A DNA stretch of 25,406 bases, taken from NCBI GenBank assembly GCA_964442515.1, contig CAYUAC010000015.1, forward strand, positions 1 to 25,406. Direction: 5' to 3'. The translations under genes and the position numbers were made by a program. Each line of letters begins with the position of its first letter. The first letter of the stretch is position 1. Positions 1-7,211 of this stretch are shown piece after piece. This stretch comes from TCS-49 sp964442515. GTDB taxonomy: Bacteria; Campylobacterota; Campylobacteria; Campylobacterales; Sulfurovaceae. The notes beneath the pieces are model-generated. The model made no database searches. It saw nothing but the letters and a program-made list of their open reading frames with translations, and was not told the DNA's origin.

Positions 1-1
1 C

Positions 2-196
2 GAAGATGCGGGCAAAACCACGGGCAACGACGGCGATAAAAACAGTTTTGTGAATCTGATCGGTTTGGATGAAAGCTACGGCGAAGCCGACAGGCTGGCC
101 CAAAGCATCACCGAGGCGGTAGAAAGCTTTGATCCAAAACTGCAAAACGCGCTTGAAAGCGTGGTCACCAAATATATCAACAGACACAAAGGATAA
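2..196 (+). CDS. ispA: Polyprenyl (farnesyl/geranylgeranyl) diphosphate synthase, C-terminal end (partial)
   Basis: The reading frame is open from the window edge to TAA at 194-196 and gives the last 64 residues of a protein. The segment GKTTGNDGDKNSFVNLIGLD followed by an alpha-helical tail matches the end of class I trans-prenyl diphosphate synthases, where G-K-(T)-x-G-x-D...T-(F/Y)-V-x-L-x-G-x(4) lies near the C-terminus. The aspartate-rich catalytic motifs are upstream and cannot be checked. These enzymes condense isopentenyl diphosphate with allylic diphosphates for quinone and undecaprenyl side chains. tkt starts 2 nt after the stop, and an ispA-tkt pair is known in Campylobacter, which supports the call. 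The enzyme family is likely; the exact chain length made is unknown. Confidence 0.7.
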   Translation, partial: EDAGKTTGNDGDKNSFVNLIGLDESYGEADRLAQSITEAVESFDPKLQNALESVVTKYINRHKG

Positions 197-198
197 GA

Positions 199-2118
199 AT
201 GAGACAGAAAATGGCAGATACCATACGGTTTTTGAGTGCGGATATGATCCAAAAGGCTTCCAGCGGACACCCGGGAGCGTGTATGGGGCTTGCCGATATC
301 GCCACGGTGCTCAGTGAGCATATGGTCCATAACCCAAAAGATCCAAACTGGCTCAACCGCGACCGGCTGGTCTTTAGCGGCGGCCACGCCACGGGGCTTG
401 TGTATTCGCTGCTGCACCTTTGGGGGTATGATGTGAGTATGGAGGACCTTAAAAACTTCCGCCAGCTGGATTCCAACACTCCCGGCCACCCCGAATACGG
501 CCATACGCCCGGCGTAGAGATCACCACGGGGCCGCTTGGGCAGGGCGTGGCCAGTGCGGTAGGCTTTGCGATGGCGGCAAAATACACCGCGGGCAAGGTC
601 AACAGCGATACGTCCGAGATCATTGACCACAATGTGTACTGCCTCTGCGGCGACGGGGACCTGCAGGAAGGTATCAGCTACGAAGCGTGCTCGCTGGCAG
701 GCCACCAAAACCTGGACAACCTCGTACTTATCTATGATGATAATGAGATCACGATTGAGGGCAAGACCGATCTGGCGTGGAGCGAAGATGTTAAGGGGCG
801 TTTTGAAGCCCAGGGCTGGATGGTGCTTGAAATCGACGGTCACAATTTTGAGCAGATTGACGGTGCGTTTGCTATCGCCAAAGGCGCGGACAAACCGGTG
901 CTGATCAAAGCAGACACGACCATCGCCAAGGGGGCGTGCGAAATGGAAGGCAGCCCCAAAAGCCACGGTGCGCCGCTGGGTGAAGACGAGATCGCGCAGG
1001 CCAAGCAAAAAGCCGGCTTTGATCCTAAAAAAAGCTTTCATATCGATGAAGACGTGCTGCTGCGCTTTCGCTGCGCGGTAGAAAAAGGCGAGCTTGCCCA
1101 AAAGCAGTGGAACCACCAACTGGGCCAAAGCCCGCTGCTGGAGCAGAATAAAGCCCTGGAAGCACTGACCAAAGCCGACTATACCGACATAGAGTGGCCA
1201 AGTTTCAGCGCGGGTGAGAAAGAAGCCACCAGAGGCAGCAACGGTAAGATTCTCAACGCCATATCCAAAGCAACGCCCGCATTTTTGGGCGGCAGCGCGG
1301 ACCTTGGGCCTTCTAACAAAACCGTCCTGAATGATATGGGTGACTTTCCAAGCGGCAAAAACATCCACTTTGGGATCAAAGAACACGCCATGGCTTCTAT
1401 CGTCAACGCGATGAATCTGTACGGCCCTTTGAAAGTGTTTAGTTCCACCTTTTTTGTCTTTAGCGACTACCTCAAGCCCGCTGCCAGGATCGCGGCGCTG
1501 TCCAATATCCCCCACCACTTTATCTGGACGCACGACAGTATCGGTGTGGGCGAAGACGGCCCGACGCATGAACCTATCGAACAGCTCAGCCAGTTTAGAG
1601 CGCTGCCAAACTTTTACAACTTCAGACCCGCTGATGCCAACGAAAACATCGAGTGCTGGAAGGTCGCACTTGGTATGCGCGCGCCCAGTTCGTTCGTACT
1701 CAGCCGCCAGGGGCTTGAAGTGCGCGAATACGCGCCGATTGCGGGCAGCGTAAAACAGGGCGCGTACCTGCTGCAAAAGCGTGAGGGAGCGACGATCACG
1801 CTGGTAGCCAGCGGCAGCGAAGTGGGCACCGCGGTAGAAGCGGCCAAGCTGCTGGAAGGTGAAGGCATCAAAGCCAACATCGTCAGTGCGCCTTGCTATG
1901 ACCTGCTTGTTGAACACAGCAGGCAAGAGGTTGATGCGATCATCGATCCGGCAACCAAAAAGATCGCTATCGAAGCGGCAACGGCACAAGAGTGGTACCG
2001 CTTCTGCGACCATGTAATCGGTATGGAAAGCTTCGGCGCCAGCGGCCCCGGCGGGGAAGTGTTTGAGAAATTCGGCTTTACGCCCGAAAAGATCGCGCAG
2101 AAGGTCAAAGCGCTGTAA
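199..2118 (+). CDS. tkt: Transketolase
   Basis: The 639-residue product is a full-length thiamine-diphosphate transketolase that moves two-carbon ketol units between sugar phosphates in the cytosolic non-oxidative pentose phosphate pathway. Visible landmarks: SSGHPG near residues 21-26; FSGGHATGLVYSLLHLWG; GPLGQGVASAVGFAMA; the ThDP/metal motif GDGDLQEG followed by DDNEITIEG; the pyrimidine-domain segment GIKEHAM with the catalytic glutamate; and HDSIGVGEDGPTHEPIEQL. The C-terminal domain ends with GPGGEVFEKFGFTPEKI. The ATG at 199 is preceded by AAAGGA (188-193) at 5 nt spacing and lies 2 nt after the ispA stop, so the two genes are probably co-transcribed. A strong terminator follows. A 645-codon open frame on the opposite strand is a shadow. 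Confidence 0.97.
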   Translation: MRQKMADTIRFLSADMIQKASSGHPGACMGLADIATVLSEHMVHNPKDPNWLNRDRLVFSGGHATGLVYSLLHLWGYDVSMEDLKNFRQLDSNTPGHPEYGHTPGVEITTGPLGQGVASAVGFAMAAKYTAGKVNSDTSEIIDHNVYCLCGDGDLQEGISYEACSLAGHQNLDNLVLIYDDNEITIEGKTDLAWSEDVKGRFEAQGWMVLEIDGHNFEQIDGAFAIAKGADKPVLIKADTTIAKGACEMEGSPKSHGAPLGEDEIAQAKQKAGFDPKKSFHIDEDVLLRFRCAVEKGELAQKQWNHQLGQSPLLEQNKALEALTKADYTDIEWPSFSAGEKEATRGSNGKILNAISKATPAFLGGSADLGPSNKTVLNDMGDFPSGKNIHFGIKEHAMASIVNAMNLYGPLKVFSSTFFVFSDYLKPAARIAALSNIPHHFIWTHDSIGVGEDGPTHEPIEQLSQFRALPNFYNFRPADANENIECWKVALGMRAPSSFVLSRQGLEVREYAPIAGSVKQGAYLLQKREGATITLVASGSEVGTAVEAAKLLEGEGIKANIVSAPCYDLLVEHSRQEVDAIIDPATKKIAIEAATAQEWYRFCDHVIGMESFGASGPGGEVFEKFGFTPEKIAQKVKAL

Positions 2119-2126
2119 AACTTTTT

Positions 2127-2152
2127 AAAAGCCGGATCTCTTCCGGCTTTTT
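2127..2152 (+). terminator. Intrinsic terminator after tkt
   Basis: A perfect 10-bp stem (2127-2136 AAAAGCCGGA with 2142-2151 TCCGGCTTTT) encloses a 5-nt loop and ends in a T-run. It starts 8 nt after the tkt stop and should end the ispA-tkt transcript. Confidence 0.9.
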
Positions 2153-2218
2153 CCTTCTTCAATATCTCTCATCCGGTATCAAACATACACCATAATATTG
2201 ATTATATAGTAGATTTTT

Positions 2219-2253
2219 GGTGATGAGGGTCGTGGTGATGAGGGTCGGACCCT
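2219..2253. repeat. Tandem 15-bp repeat ending in a GGGTC-G-GACCC palindrome (REP-like)
   Basis: GGTGATGAGGGTCG occurs twice in tandem (2219-2232 and 2234-2247; period 15). The second copy runs into AGGGTC-G-GACCCT (2241-2253), a perfect 6+1+6 palindrome. The palindrome and its place between tkt and an unrelated gene resemble REP-type sequences that accompany Y1 (RAYT) transposases, but no transposase gene is present. That assignment is an inference. The rest of 2160-2340 is AT-rich and shows no gene. Confidence 0.45.
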
Positions 2254-2341
2254 TAATTGCAAATAGTCTCATGTAAAACCTGGCTCGACTTTTACTGTTA
2301 AAGATTTTTATAGTTAATATTTTCCTAATTGGATTTAGTCT

Positions 2342-2369
2342 TTGTTAAACCTTATAAATATGCTACTAT
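2342..2369 (+). promoter_or_regulatory. Probable sigma70 promoter of the EF-hand gene
   Basis: TTGTTA (2342-2347) and TACTAT (2364-2369) are separated by 16 bp, and the -10 box is preceded by TG-C, making an extended -10. It lies about 30 bp upstream of the ATG at 2401 in an AT-rich stretch. Confidence 0.45.
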
Positions 2370-2400
2370 TGTTATAAGCATGCATAAAGGAGGCTGTATT

Positions 2401-2742
2401 ATGAAAAAGATTATACTGACAGCAGCGGCGGCATCACTGGCACTGGCAGTGGGTCCGATGAGTTTTGAAGATTTTGACTCCAACAACGACGGTAAGGTTA
2501 CCCAGGAAGAGTTTACCAAAATGCAGGCGCAAAACATGAGTGAAAACGCCCGTGAAGGTATGCCGATGCGCAACGCGGCAAACGCTCCGTCATTTGCGCA
2601 GATGGATCAAGACGGGGACGGGATGATGACCCGTGAAGAGTTTGACTCTCACCGAATGCAGCAGATGCATGAGCGCGGAATGCGCGGACAGGGCAAAGGC
2701 TACGGTCAGGGCAGAAACGGCGGAGGCAACGGCGGGCGCTAA
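2401..2742 (+). CDS. Small exported EF-hand calcium-binding protein
   Basis: The 113-residue product starts with MKK and a short hydrophobic, Ala/Leu-rich stretch (residues 4-17) that looks like a signal peptide or short membrane anchor. Two canonical EF-hand loops follow: D26-x-N28-x-D30-G31-x-V33-x3-E37 and D69-x-D71-x-D73-G74-x-M76-x3-E80, with the expected 1-3-5-12 ligands. The tail (residues 84-113) is rich in Met, His, Gly, Arg and Gln with no clear fold. The ATG at 2401 was chosen because AAAGGAGG (2386-2393) is 7 nt upstream; an upstream in-frame TTG at 2329 lacks a ribosome site. The gene stands alone. It could act as a periplasmic calcium buffer or sensor; the target is unknown. Calcium binding is well supported, the role is not. 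Confidence 0.8.
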   Translation: MKKIILTAAAASLALAVGPMSFEDFDSNNDGKVTQEEFTKMQAQNMSENAREGMPMRNAANAPSFAQMDQDGDGMMTREEFDSHRMQQMHERGMRGQGKGYGQGRNGGGNGGR

Positions 2743-2769
2743 CAGCCCCGCTTATGTATGATTTCAATC

Positions 2770-2814
2770 TTGACATCCATTATATTATGACGTATAATAA
2801 AAATTAATTATACG
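2770..2814 (+). promoter_or_regulatory. Consensus sigma70 promoter with overlapping palindromic operator
   Basis: TTGACA (2770-2775), a 17-bp spacer and TATAAT (2793-2798) form a perfect consensus promoter. The -10 box lies inside an inverted repeat, CGTATAAT (2791-2798) and ATTATACG (2807-2814), with 8 bp between the arms. Such operators over the -10 are typical of autoregulated toxin-antitoxin promoters, and a broken module of that kind starts at 2829. The promoter now points through the remnants into selO. Confidence 0.75.
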
Positions 2815-2828
2815 ACTAAAGGGCCATA

Positions 2829-2901
2829 ATGGGATCTAAAATAACATTGTACACTTGATGAAAAAGATTATAAAAAATATCTTGAGAAGAAACATCTGTG
2901 A
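2829..2901 (+). pseudogene. Relic of a type II antitoxin gene
   Basis: An ATG at 2829, 5 nt after AAAGGG (2818-2823), starts MGSKITLYT but stops at TGA 2856-2858. One frame over, codons from 2857 read DEKDYKKYLEKKHL and end at TGA 2899-2901, giving a 4-nt GTGA overlap with the toxin start. The two pieces look like the N- and C-terminal ends of an antitoxin of usual length about 70-90 residues that lost its middle through a frame-changing deletion. Identification rests on position (promoter/operator upstream, PIN toxin overlapping downstream), not on a recognised domain. No functional protein is expected. Confidence 0.6.
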
Positions 2902-3113
2902 AAATTCTTCTTGATACCAATGTTGTTTTAGATCTTTTGCTTGAGCGCAGTCCTTTTGTAGCCCAGGCAAAAAATATTTTTGAGACGGTTAAATCTGGGA
3001 AAGTTGAGGGATACCTTTGTGCAACGACGCTGACGACAATCTACTATCTTGTCTCCAAACAAGTGATACCCCAAAAAGACACACCATTCACTGCCGGCAC
3101 CCTAAACCTTTAA
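2898..3113 (+). pseudogene. Truncated PIN-domain (VapC-like) toxin
   Basis: The GTG-started frame gives 71 residues beginning MKILLDTNVVLDLLLERSPF, the N-terminal strand of a PIN-domain ribonuclease (PIN_3 type) with the first catalytic aspartate in LLDTN. It continues through ATTLTTIYYLVSK, also typical of the family. Complete PIN toxins are about 130-140 residues; here the match stops near residue 57 and the last residues (VIPQKDTPFTAGTLNL) are unrelated. The later acidic residues of the active site are missing, so the protein cannot be an active nuclease. The gene overlaps the antitoxin remnant by 4 nt, as in live modules, and its stop TAA (3111-3113) overlaps the selO ribosome site. Confidence 0.8.
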
Positions 3114-3123
3114 GGAGCAACAG

Positions 3124-4539
3124 ATGGCGTTTACCCTTGACAACACCTATCCGGATTTAGGCGAAAACTTTTTCTCTTATGTCACGCCAAAACCGCTTAA
3201 AGAGCCTGAAATACTGCTGTTAAACAAACAGCTTCTGGGCAGATTGGATATCGCTGACAGTCATGACCTAGTAGACTATCTCAGCGGCCAAAAACTCTTG
3301 GCCAAACCCTATGCTATGGCATATGCCGGGCATCAGTTTGGTCATTTTACCATGCTGGGTGACGGCAGGACTGCAGTGCTTGGCGAGCATATAACCCAAA
3401 GCGGCCGAAGGTATGATCTGCAGCTCAAAGGTTCCGGCGTTACGCCCTATTCCAGAGGCGGCGACGGCAGGGCCACGGCAGCGTCGATGCTGCGCGAGTA
3501 TCTTTTCTGCAGCGCGCTGCACGGCCTTGGGGTTAAAAGCTCCCAAGCCCTTGCGGTGGTGCTTACGGGTAAAAAAGTCTTTCGCGATTACGACGCCAAA
3601 TCCGGAGCGATTCTGGTGCGGGTGATGCAAAGCCATGTGCGCATCGGTACGTTTGAATACGCCGCCGCGTATCTGGACAGGACGCATCTGCAGCACCTTG
3701 CCGATTATGTGATCAACCGTCATTACACAGAGGTTTTAGACACAAGCGGCAACAGATACATCAGCTTTTTTGAAGCGGTGACCGATCGTCTTATAGATAT
3801 GGTCGTTGACTGGCTTCGGGTAGGGTTTGTGCACGGCGTGATGAATACCGATAATATGTCCATAACGGGCGAAACCTTTGATTACGGGCCGTGCGCGTTT
3901 ATAAACCGTTACGACCCGGGTGCGGTGTTTAGCTCCATTGACAGGGGCGGACGCTACAGCTTTGGCAACCAAAAGGAGGTACTGCACTGGAATCTGGCCC
4001 GCTTTGCTCAGGCGCTGCTGCCTCTAATAGACACAGACGGCAAAAAAGCAACGCAGTCCATGAACGCTATTTTGGCCACCTTTGAAAAGCGCTTTGATAA
4101 AAAGTTTTATGCCATGATGCGAAAGAAAGTGGGGCTTGCCCCTGATGCAGCCGGCAATGAGGGCTTGATTGACCGGCTGCTTGGGTGGATGGAGCGCAAA
4201 GGCGCGGATTATACCAATACCTTTCTTGCCCTTGCGGACAATCTTGCGCTGCAAGACCCCGTATACGAAGACAGAGATTTTGTAGATATCAAAAGCCAGC
4301 TCTTGCAAGCCGGGGCCGACAAAGCACTGATGGCATGCGCCAATCCTTGCGTTATCCCTAGAAACTATCTGGTCGAAGAGGTCATAGAAGCGTATGAGCA
4401 AACCGGATCGCTGCTAAAGCTGCAGGCGCTGCTGGATGTTTTGCAAGAGCCCTACAGCTGTAAAAAGCACAATCAACAGTACCAAAAGCCGCCCTCAGCG
4501 GAGTTTGACACTCAGTACGCCACCTTTTGCAATACGTAA
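3124..4539 (+). CDS. selO: Protein adenylyltransferase SelO (YdiU/UPF0061 family)
   Basis: The 471-residue product is a full-length SelO pseudokinase, a family that transfers AMP from ATP to Ser, Thr or Tyr side chains and is linked to oxidative-stress response. Visible motifs: AYAGHQFGHFTMLGDGR; DLQLKGSGVTPYSRGGDGRA; MQSHVRIGTFEYAA; and the active-site segment GFVHGVMNTDNMSITGETFDYGP with D243, N244 and D253, spaced like the catalytic and metal-binding residues of E. coli SelO. The sequence ends C-N-T, so a Cys is third from the end, where eukaryotic SelO carries selenocysteine. AAGGAG (3112-3117) is 6 nt before the ATG and overlaps the stop of the truncated toxin frame, so selO is probably transcribed from the relic promoter at 2770-2798. 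Confidence 0.93.
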   Translation: MAFTLDNTYPDLGENFFSYVTPKPLKEPEILLLNKQLLGRLDIADSHDLVDYLSGQKLLAKPYAMAYAGHQFGHFTMLGDGRTAVLGEHITQSGRRYDLQLKGSGVTPYSRGGDGRATAASMLREYLFCSALHGLGVKSSQALAVVLTGKKVFRDYDAKSGAILVRVMQSHVRIGTFEYAAAYLDRTHLQHLADYVINRHYTEVLDTSGNRYISFFEAVTDRLIDMVVDWLRVGFVHGVMNTDNMSITGETFDYGPCAFINRYDPGAVFSSIDRGGRYSFGNQKEVLHWNLARFAQALLPLIDTDGKKATQSMNAILATFEKRFDKKFYAMMRKKVGLAPDAAGNEGLIDRLLGWMERKGADYTNTFLALADNLALQDPVYEDRDFVDIKSQLLQAGADKALMACANPCVIPRNYLVEEVIEAYEQTGSLLKLQALLDVLQEPYSCKKHNQQYQKPPSAEFDTQYATFCNT

Positions 4540-4544
4540 GATCG

Positions 4545-5285
4545 CTAAACGATCCGATACACCAGCTCCGTTTTGTTTTGAATAATCTTGATCTCTTCGA
4601 TTATCAGCCCTTCAATCTCCATCGCTTCCAAGTCTTTGATCGTTTCTATCTGCTCCTGGGCCATGCGCCGAAGCACCGCTCCTCTGTACGCTTTGGCCCA
4701 GTGGCTGACGCTTTTGCCGTTTTTGAGAAACTTCATAGTCGTATGAGGCTTGCTTACCTTGTAAAACTTGTCATAAAACCCGGCACGCAGATCCAAAACC
4801 TCTTCATCGCCCAGGTATTCATCCATCGCCTGCGTGAAATACTTTTTATAAAATTTCTCCGGGGCCAGGTCGGCAAGCTTCTCTCCCTGTTTGAGTTTGT
4901 ATTCGGGCAAACCCTCATCGCCTGCCAGTACGGGGCCGAAAAGATTGGAGAAAATAAGCAGGTGGCTGTCTACGTAGCTTTGTGCCTGCTTGTTTAAAGA
5001 ATCATAATCGAGGTGATCAAAAGCAACCCCGTCATAACGCCGTATCGCTTTCATCGTTGGCGCAGTGAAGAGGTTATGGCTGTAGCGTTTGAGAAGTTCA
5101 TCTTTTTTGGTTCCAAAAAGACGCTGCAGCTGCTGGTTGGTGGCGTTATCGATATAGTCCTGATAGTGACGTACAAACGTTCTTCTTTTGTCAAAGAGGT
5201 GGGGCAAAACAAAGCTGCCGGGACCAAACGGAGCGCCGGTGCCGCCTGGATGTTTGGTTTCGCTGGGAGCAAAAAGTATCTTCAT
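4545..5285 (-). CDS. yaaA: YaaA family (DUF328) peroxide stress protein
   Basis: The 246-residue product begins MKILFAPSETKHPGG, the conserved N-terminus of the YaaA family (PF03883). It also carries LYRG-like (AYRGAVLR) and DLRAGFYDKFYK segments; family proteins are about 250 residues. E. coli YaaA binds DNA and lowers intracellular iron-driven damage under hydrogen peroxide. The ATG at 5285 was chosen over an alternative 10 codons upstream because AAGGAA lies about 6 nt before it and the protein then starts at the conserved MKI. The gene converges on selO with 5 nt between the stops; only a weak 5-bp hairpin (4540-4554) lies at the junction. SelO and YaaA are both tied to oxidative stress in other bacteria, so their pairing may be meaningful, but they are on opposite strands. 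Confidence 0.88.
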   Translation of the reverse strand: MKILFAPSETKHPGGTGAPFGPGSFVLPHLFDKRRTFVRHYQDYIDNATNQQLQRLFGTKKDELLKRYSHNLFTAPTMKAIRRYDGVAFDHLDYDSLNKQAQSYVDSHLLIFSNLFGPVLAGDEGLPEYKLKQGEKLADLAPEKFYKKYFTQAMDEYLGDEEVLDLRAGFYDKFYKVSKPHTTMKFLKNGKSVSHWAKAYRGAVLRRMAQEQIETIKDLEAMEIEGLIIEEIKIIQNKTELVYRIV

Positions 5286-5340
5286 GGCAATTCCTTGTGG
5301 GATAAATTTGCACAAATTTTAACAAAATTCAGTCAAAGTG

Positions 5341-5369
5341 TTGACAACGCATATAAAAAGCGATACAAT
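5341..5369 (+). promoter_or_regulatory. Consensus sigma70 promoter of the tRNA-tuf cluster
   Basis: TTGACA (5341-5346), a 17-bp spacer and TACAAT (5364-5369) lie 19 nt before tRNA-Thr. This near-perfect promoter is probably the main start for the stable-RNA and translation operon, with read-through into tuf. Confidence 0.85.
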
Positions 5370-5388
5370 TTCACCACTAAATTTGATT

Positions 5389-5464
5389 GCTGGCGTAGCT
5401 CAGTTGGTAGAGCAGCTGATTTGTAATCAGCAGGTCGGGGGTTCGAGTCCCTTTGCCAGCTCCA
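5389..5464 (+). tRNA. tRNA-Thr (anticodon UGU)
   Basis: The 76-nt cloverleaf has acceptor GCTGGCG/TGCCAGC, D-arm GCTC/GAGC, anticodon stem GCTGA/TCAGC with loop TTTGTAA (anticodon TGT, reads ACA), a TTCGAGT T-loop and an encoded CCA. The T-stem has two G-U pairs. It is the first gene after the consensus promoter. Confidence 0.97.
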
Positions 5465-5498
5465 TTTTTAGTATCAGTGTTTGTACCAGTACAAGTTC

Positions 5499-5583
5499 GG
5501 TGAGTTACTCAAGCGGTCAACGAGGGCAGACTGTAAATCTGCTGGCTCAGCCTTCGAAGGTTCGAATCCTTCACTCACCACCA
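5499..5583 (+). tRNA. tRNA-Tyr (anticodon GUA)
   Basis: The 85-nt class II tRNA has acceptor GGTGAGT/ACTCACC, anticodon stem GCAGA/TCTGC with loop CTGTAAA (anticodon GTA), a long variable arm, a TTCGAAT T-loop, discriminator A and an encoded CCA. It ends 1 nt before tRNA-Gly. Confidence 0.97.
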
Positions 5584-5584
5584 C

Positions 5585-5661
5585 GCGGGAATAGCTCAGT
5601 TGGCTAGAGCGTCAGCCTTCCAAGCTGAGGGTCGCCGGTTCGAGTCCGGTTTCCCGCTCCA
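5585..5661 (+). tRNA. tRNA-Gly (anticodon UCC)
   Basis: The 77-nt cloverleaf has acceptor GCGGGAA/TTCCCGC, anticodon stem TCAGC/GCTGA with loop CTTCCAA (anticodon TCC, reads GGA/GGG), T-stem GCCGG/CCGGT and an encoded CCA. Confidence 0.97.
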
Positions 5662-5761
5662 TATTATCTGGGAGCTGAAGAGATTACTCCAAATGTTATT
5701 TTCTCAAAAGTCTCCATAAGCGTAGCATGTCCCGGATATTAGGCACCCAATACGGTATTAG

Positions 5762-5836
<75 letters not shown>

Positions 5837-5900
5837 TTGTGTATAAGTTGCAAAAAGTAAACTTAAACTTTTGGAGTCTAAGAAAAAATTGAGTATATTA

Positions 5901-5909
5901 TGATATAAT
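5901..5909 (+). promoter_or_regulatory. Extended -10 promoter of tuf
   Basis: TGATATAAT is a perfect extended -10 (TGnTATAAT) 30 nt before the tuf ATG. No -35 hexamer stands out at the usual distance, only A/T-rich sequence, as known for many Campylobacter and Helicobacter sigma70 promoters. It gives tuf a start of its own besides read-through from the tRNA promoter. Confidence 0.7.
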
Positions 5910-5939
5910 CACCCGATAAATTTTCGATGGAGGAACAAA

Positions 5940-7139
5940 ATGGCTAAAGAAAAATTTGAGAGAAATAAGCCGCACATTAATGTAGGTACCATCGGTCACG
6001 TTGACCACGGTAAAACAACACTGACTGCTGCGATTACTGCAGTTTTGGCTGCAAAAGAAAGCGGTGCTTTCATGGACTACGACGCGATCGATAACGCGCC
6101 GGAAGAAAGAGAAAGAGGTATTACAATTGCAACGTCGCACGTTGAGTACGAAACAGAAAAAAGACACTACGCTCACGTTGACTGCCCAGGCCACGCCGAT
6201 TATGTAAAAAACATGATTACAGGTGCTGCCCAGATGGACGGCGCAATTTTGGTTGTTTCTGCAGCTGATGGTCCAATGCCCCAAACAAGAGAGCACATCC
6301 TTCTATCTCGTCAGGTCGGTGTTCCAAGCATCGTTGTATTCCTGAACAAAATGGATATGGTCGATGATGAAGAGCTTGTCGAGCTGGTAGAAATGGAAGT
6401 TAGAGAGCTTCTTGAAGAGTATGATTTCCCAGGTGATGATACGCCTATCGTAGCCGGTTCTGCTCTTAAAGCGCTTGAAGAAGCAAAAGAGGGTAACGTC
6501 GGTGAATGGGGCGAGAAAATTATTGAACTTATGAATGAGTGCGATAACTACTTCCCGGAGCCTGTAAGAGAAACCGATAAAGATTTCTTGATGCCGATTG
6601 AAGATATCTTCTCAATTCCCGGCCGTGGTACGGTTGTTACCGGTAGAGTTGAAAAAGGTACGGTTACAGTCGGTGATGACATTGAAATCGTTGGTATCAA
6701 AGATACGCAGAAAACAAAAGTTACCGGCGTTGAAATGTTTAGAAAAGAGATGGAATCAGGTGAAGCCGGTGACAATGTCGGTATCCTGTTAAGAGGTACA
6801 AAAAAAGAAGACGTTGAAAGAGGTATGGTTCTTTGTAAGCCAGGCACTATCACTCCTCACACAAAATTTGAGGCAGAGGTATACGTACTGAGCAAAGAAG
6901 AGGGCGGCAGACACACTCCATTCTTCGCAGGCTACAGACCACAGTTTTACGTACGTACAACAGACGTAACCGGTGACGTTGAACTGCCAAGTGATGTTGA
7001 AATGGTAATGCCCGGTGACAATGTTAAAATGACTGTCACTCTTATCTACCCAATCGCGCTTGAAGACGGTACACGATTTGCAATTAGAGAGGGCGGCAGA
7101 ACAGTAGGTTCAGGCGTTATCTCAAAAATCATCGAGTAG
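5940..7139 (+). CDS. tuf: Translation elongation factor Tu
   Basis: The 399-residue GTPase delivers aminoacyl-tRNA to the ribosomal A site. The G-domain motifs are intact: G1 GHVDHGKT (19-26), the switch region RERGITIA, G3 DCPGHADYVKNMITGAAQMDGA, G4 NKMD, and G5 GSALK. Domains 2 and 3 follow (IPGRGTVVTGRVEKG; RTTDVTGDVELP; FAIREGGRTVGSGVI), and length is normal for the family. GGAGG (5929-5933) is 6 nt before the ATG. Codon use favours a small set of codons, as expected for a highly expressed gene. It sits between the four-tRNA cluster and rpmG and probably shares their transcript. Confidence 0.99.
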   Translation: MAKEKFERNKPHINVGTIGHVDHGKTTLTAAITAVLAAKESGAFMDYDAIDNAPEERERGITIATSHVEYETEKRHYAHVDCPGHADYVKNMITGAAQMDGAILVVSAADGPMPQTREHILLSRQVGVPSIVVFLNKMDMVDDEELVELVEMEVRELLEEYDFPGDDTPIVAGSALKALEEAKEGNVGEWGEKIIELMNECDNYFPEPVRETDKDFLMPIEDIFSIPGRGTVVTGRVEKGTVTVGDDIEIVGIKDTQKTKVTGVEMFRKEMESGEAGDNVGILLRGTKKEDVERGMVLCKPGTITPHTKFEAEVYVLSKEEGGRHTPFFAGYRPQFYVRTTDVTGDVELPSDVEMVMPGDNVKMTVTLIYPIALEDGTRFAIREGGRTVGSGVISKIIE

Positions 7140-7161
7140 TCTAAAAAAAGCTAAAGGTAAC

Positions 7162-7193
7162 ATAGCGGCGGAAGCAACAGTTTTCGCTGCTAT
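7162..7193 (+). other. RNA hairpin between tuf and rpmG
   Basis: ATAGCGGCG (7162-7170) pairs with CGCTGCTAT (7185-7193), and the stem can extend inward by further A-U and G-U pairs to a small CAACAG loop. No T-run follows, so it is not a standard terminator. It lies 18 nt before rpmG and could be a processing or pausing site that sets the tuf to rpmG ratio. Confidence 0.5.
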
Positions 7194-7211
7194 CAAGAAG
7201 GGTGCGAAAAT

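Noticed and set aside
76..2013. A 645-codon open frame on the minus strand opposite tkt
   Set aside because: It has no recognisable domain, and the plus strand encodes a full transketolase with all motifs. GC-rich codon use on the coding strand removes stops from this antisense frame.
2732..2751. Terminator after the EF-hand gene (GCGGG/CCCGC)
   Set aside because: The 5-bp stem overlaps the end of the coding region and is followed by TTATGTATG rather than a T-run.
4540..4554. Hairpin GATCG-CTAAA-CGATC at the selO/yaaA junction as a bidirectional terminator
   Set aside because: The stem has only 5 bp and neither strand has a T-run.
5662..5761. A fifth tRNA or small RNA in the 100-nt spacer between tRNA-Gly and tRNA-Thr(GGU)
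   Set aside because: I could not fold a cloverleaf or a strong hairpin; only a short TATTAGGC direct repeat is present.
5889..5894. TTGAGT as a -35 box for the tuf promoter
   Set aside because: Only 9 bp separate it from the TATAAT at 5904-5909, far from the 16-18 bp needed. The extended -10 explains the promoter without it.
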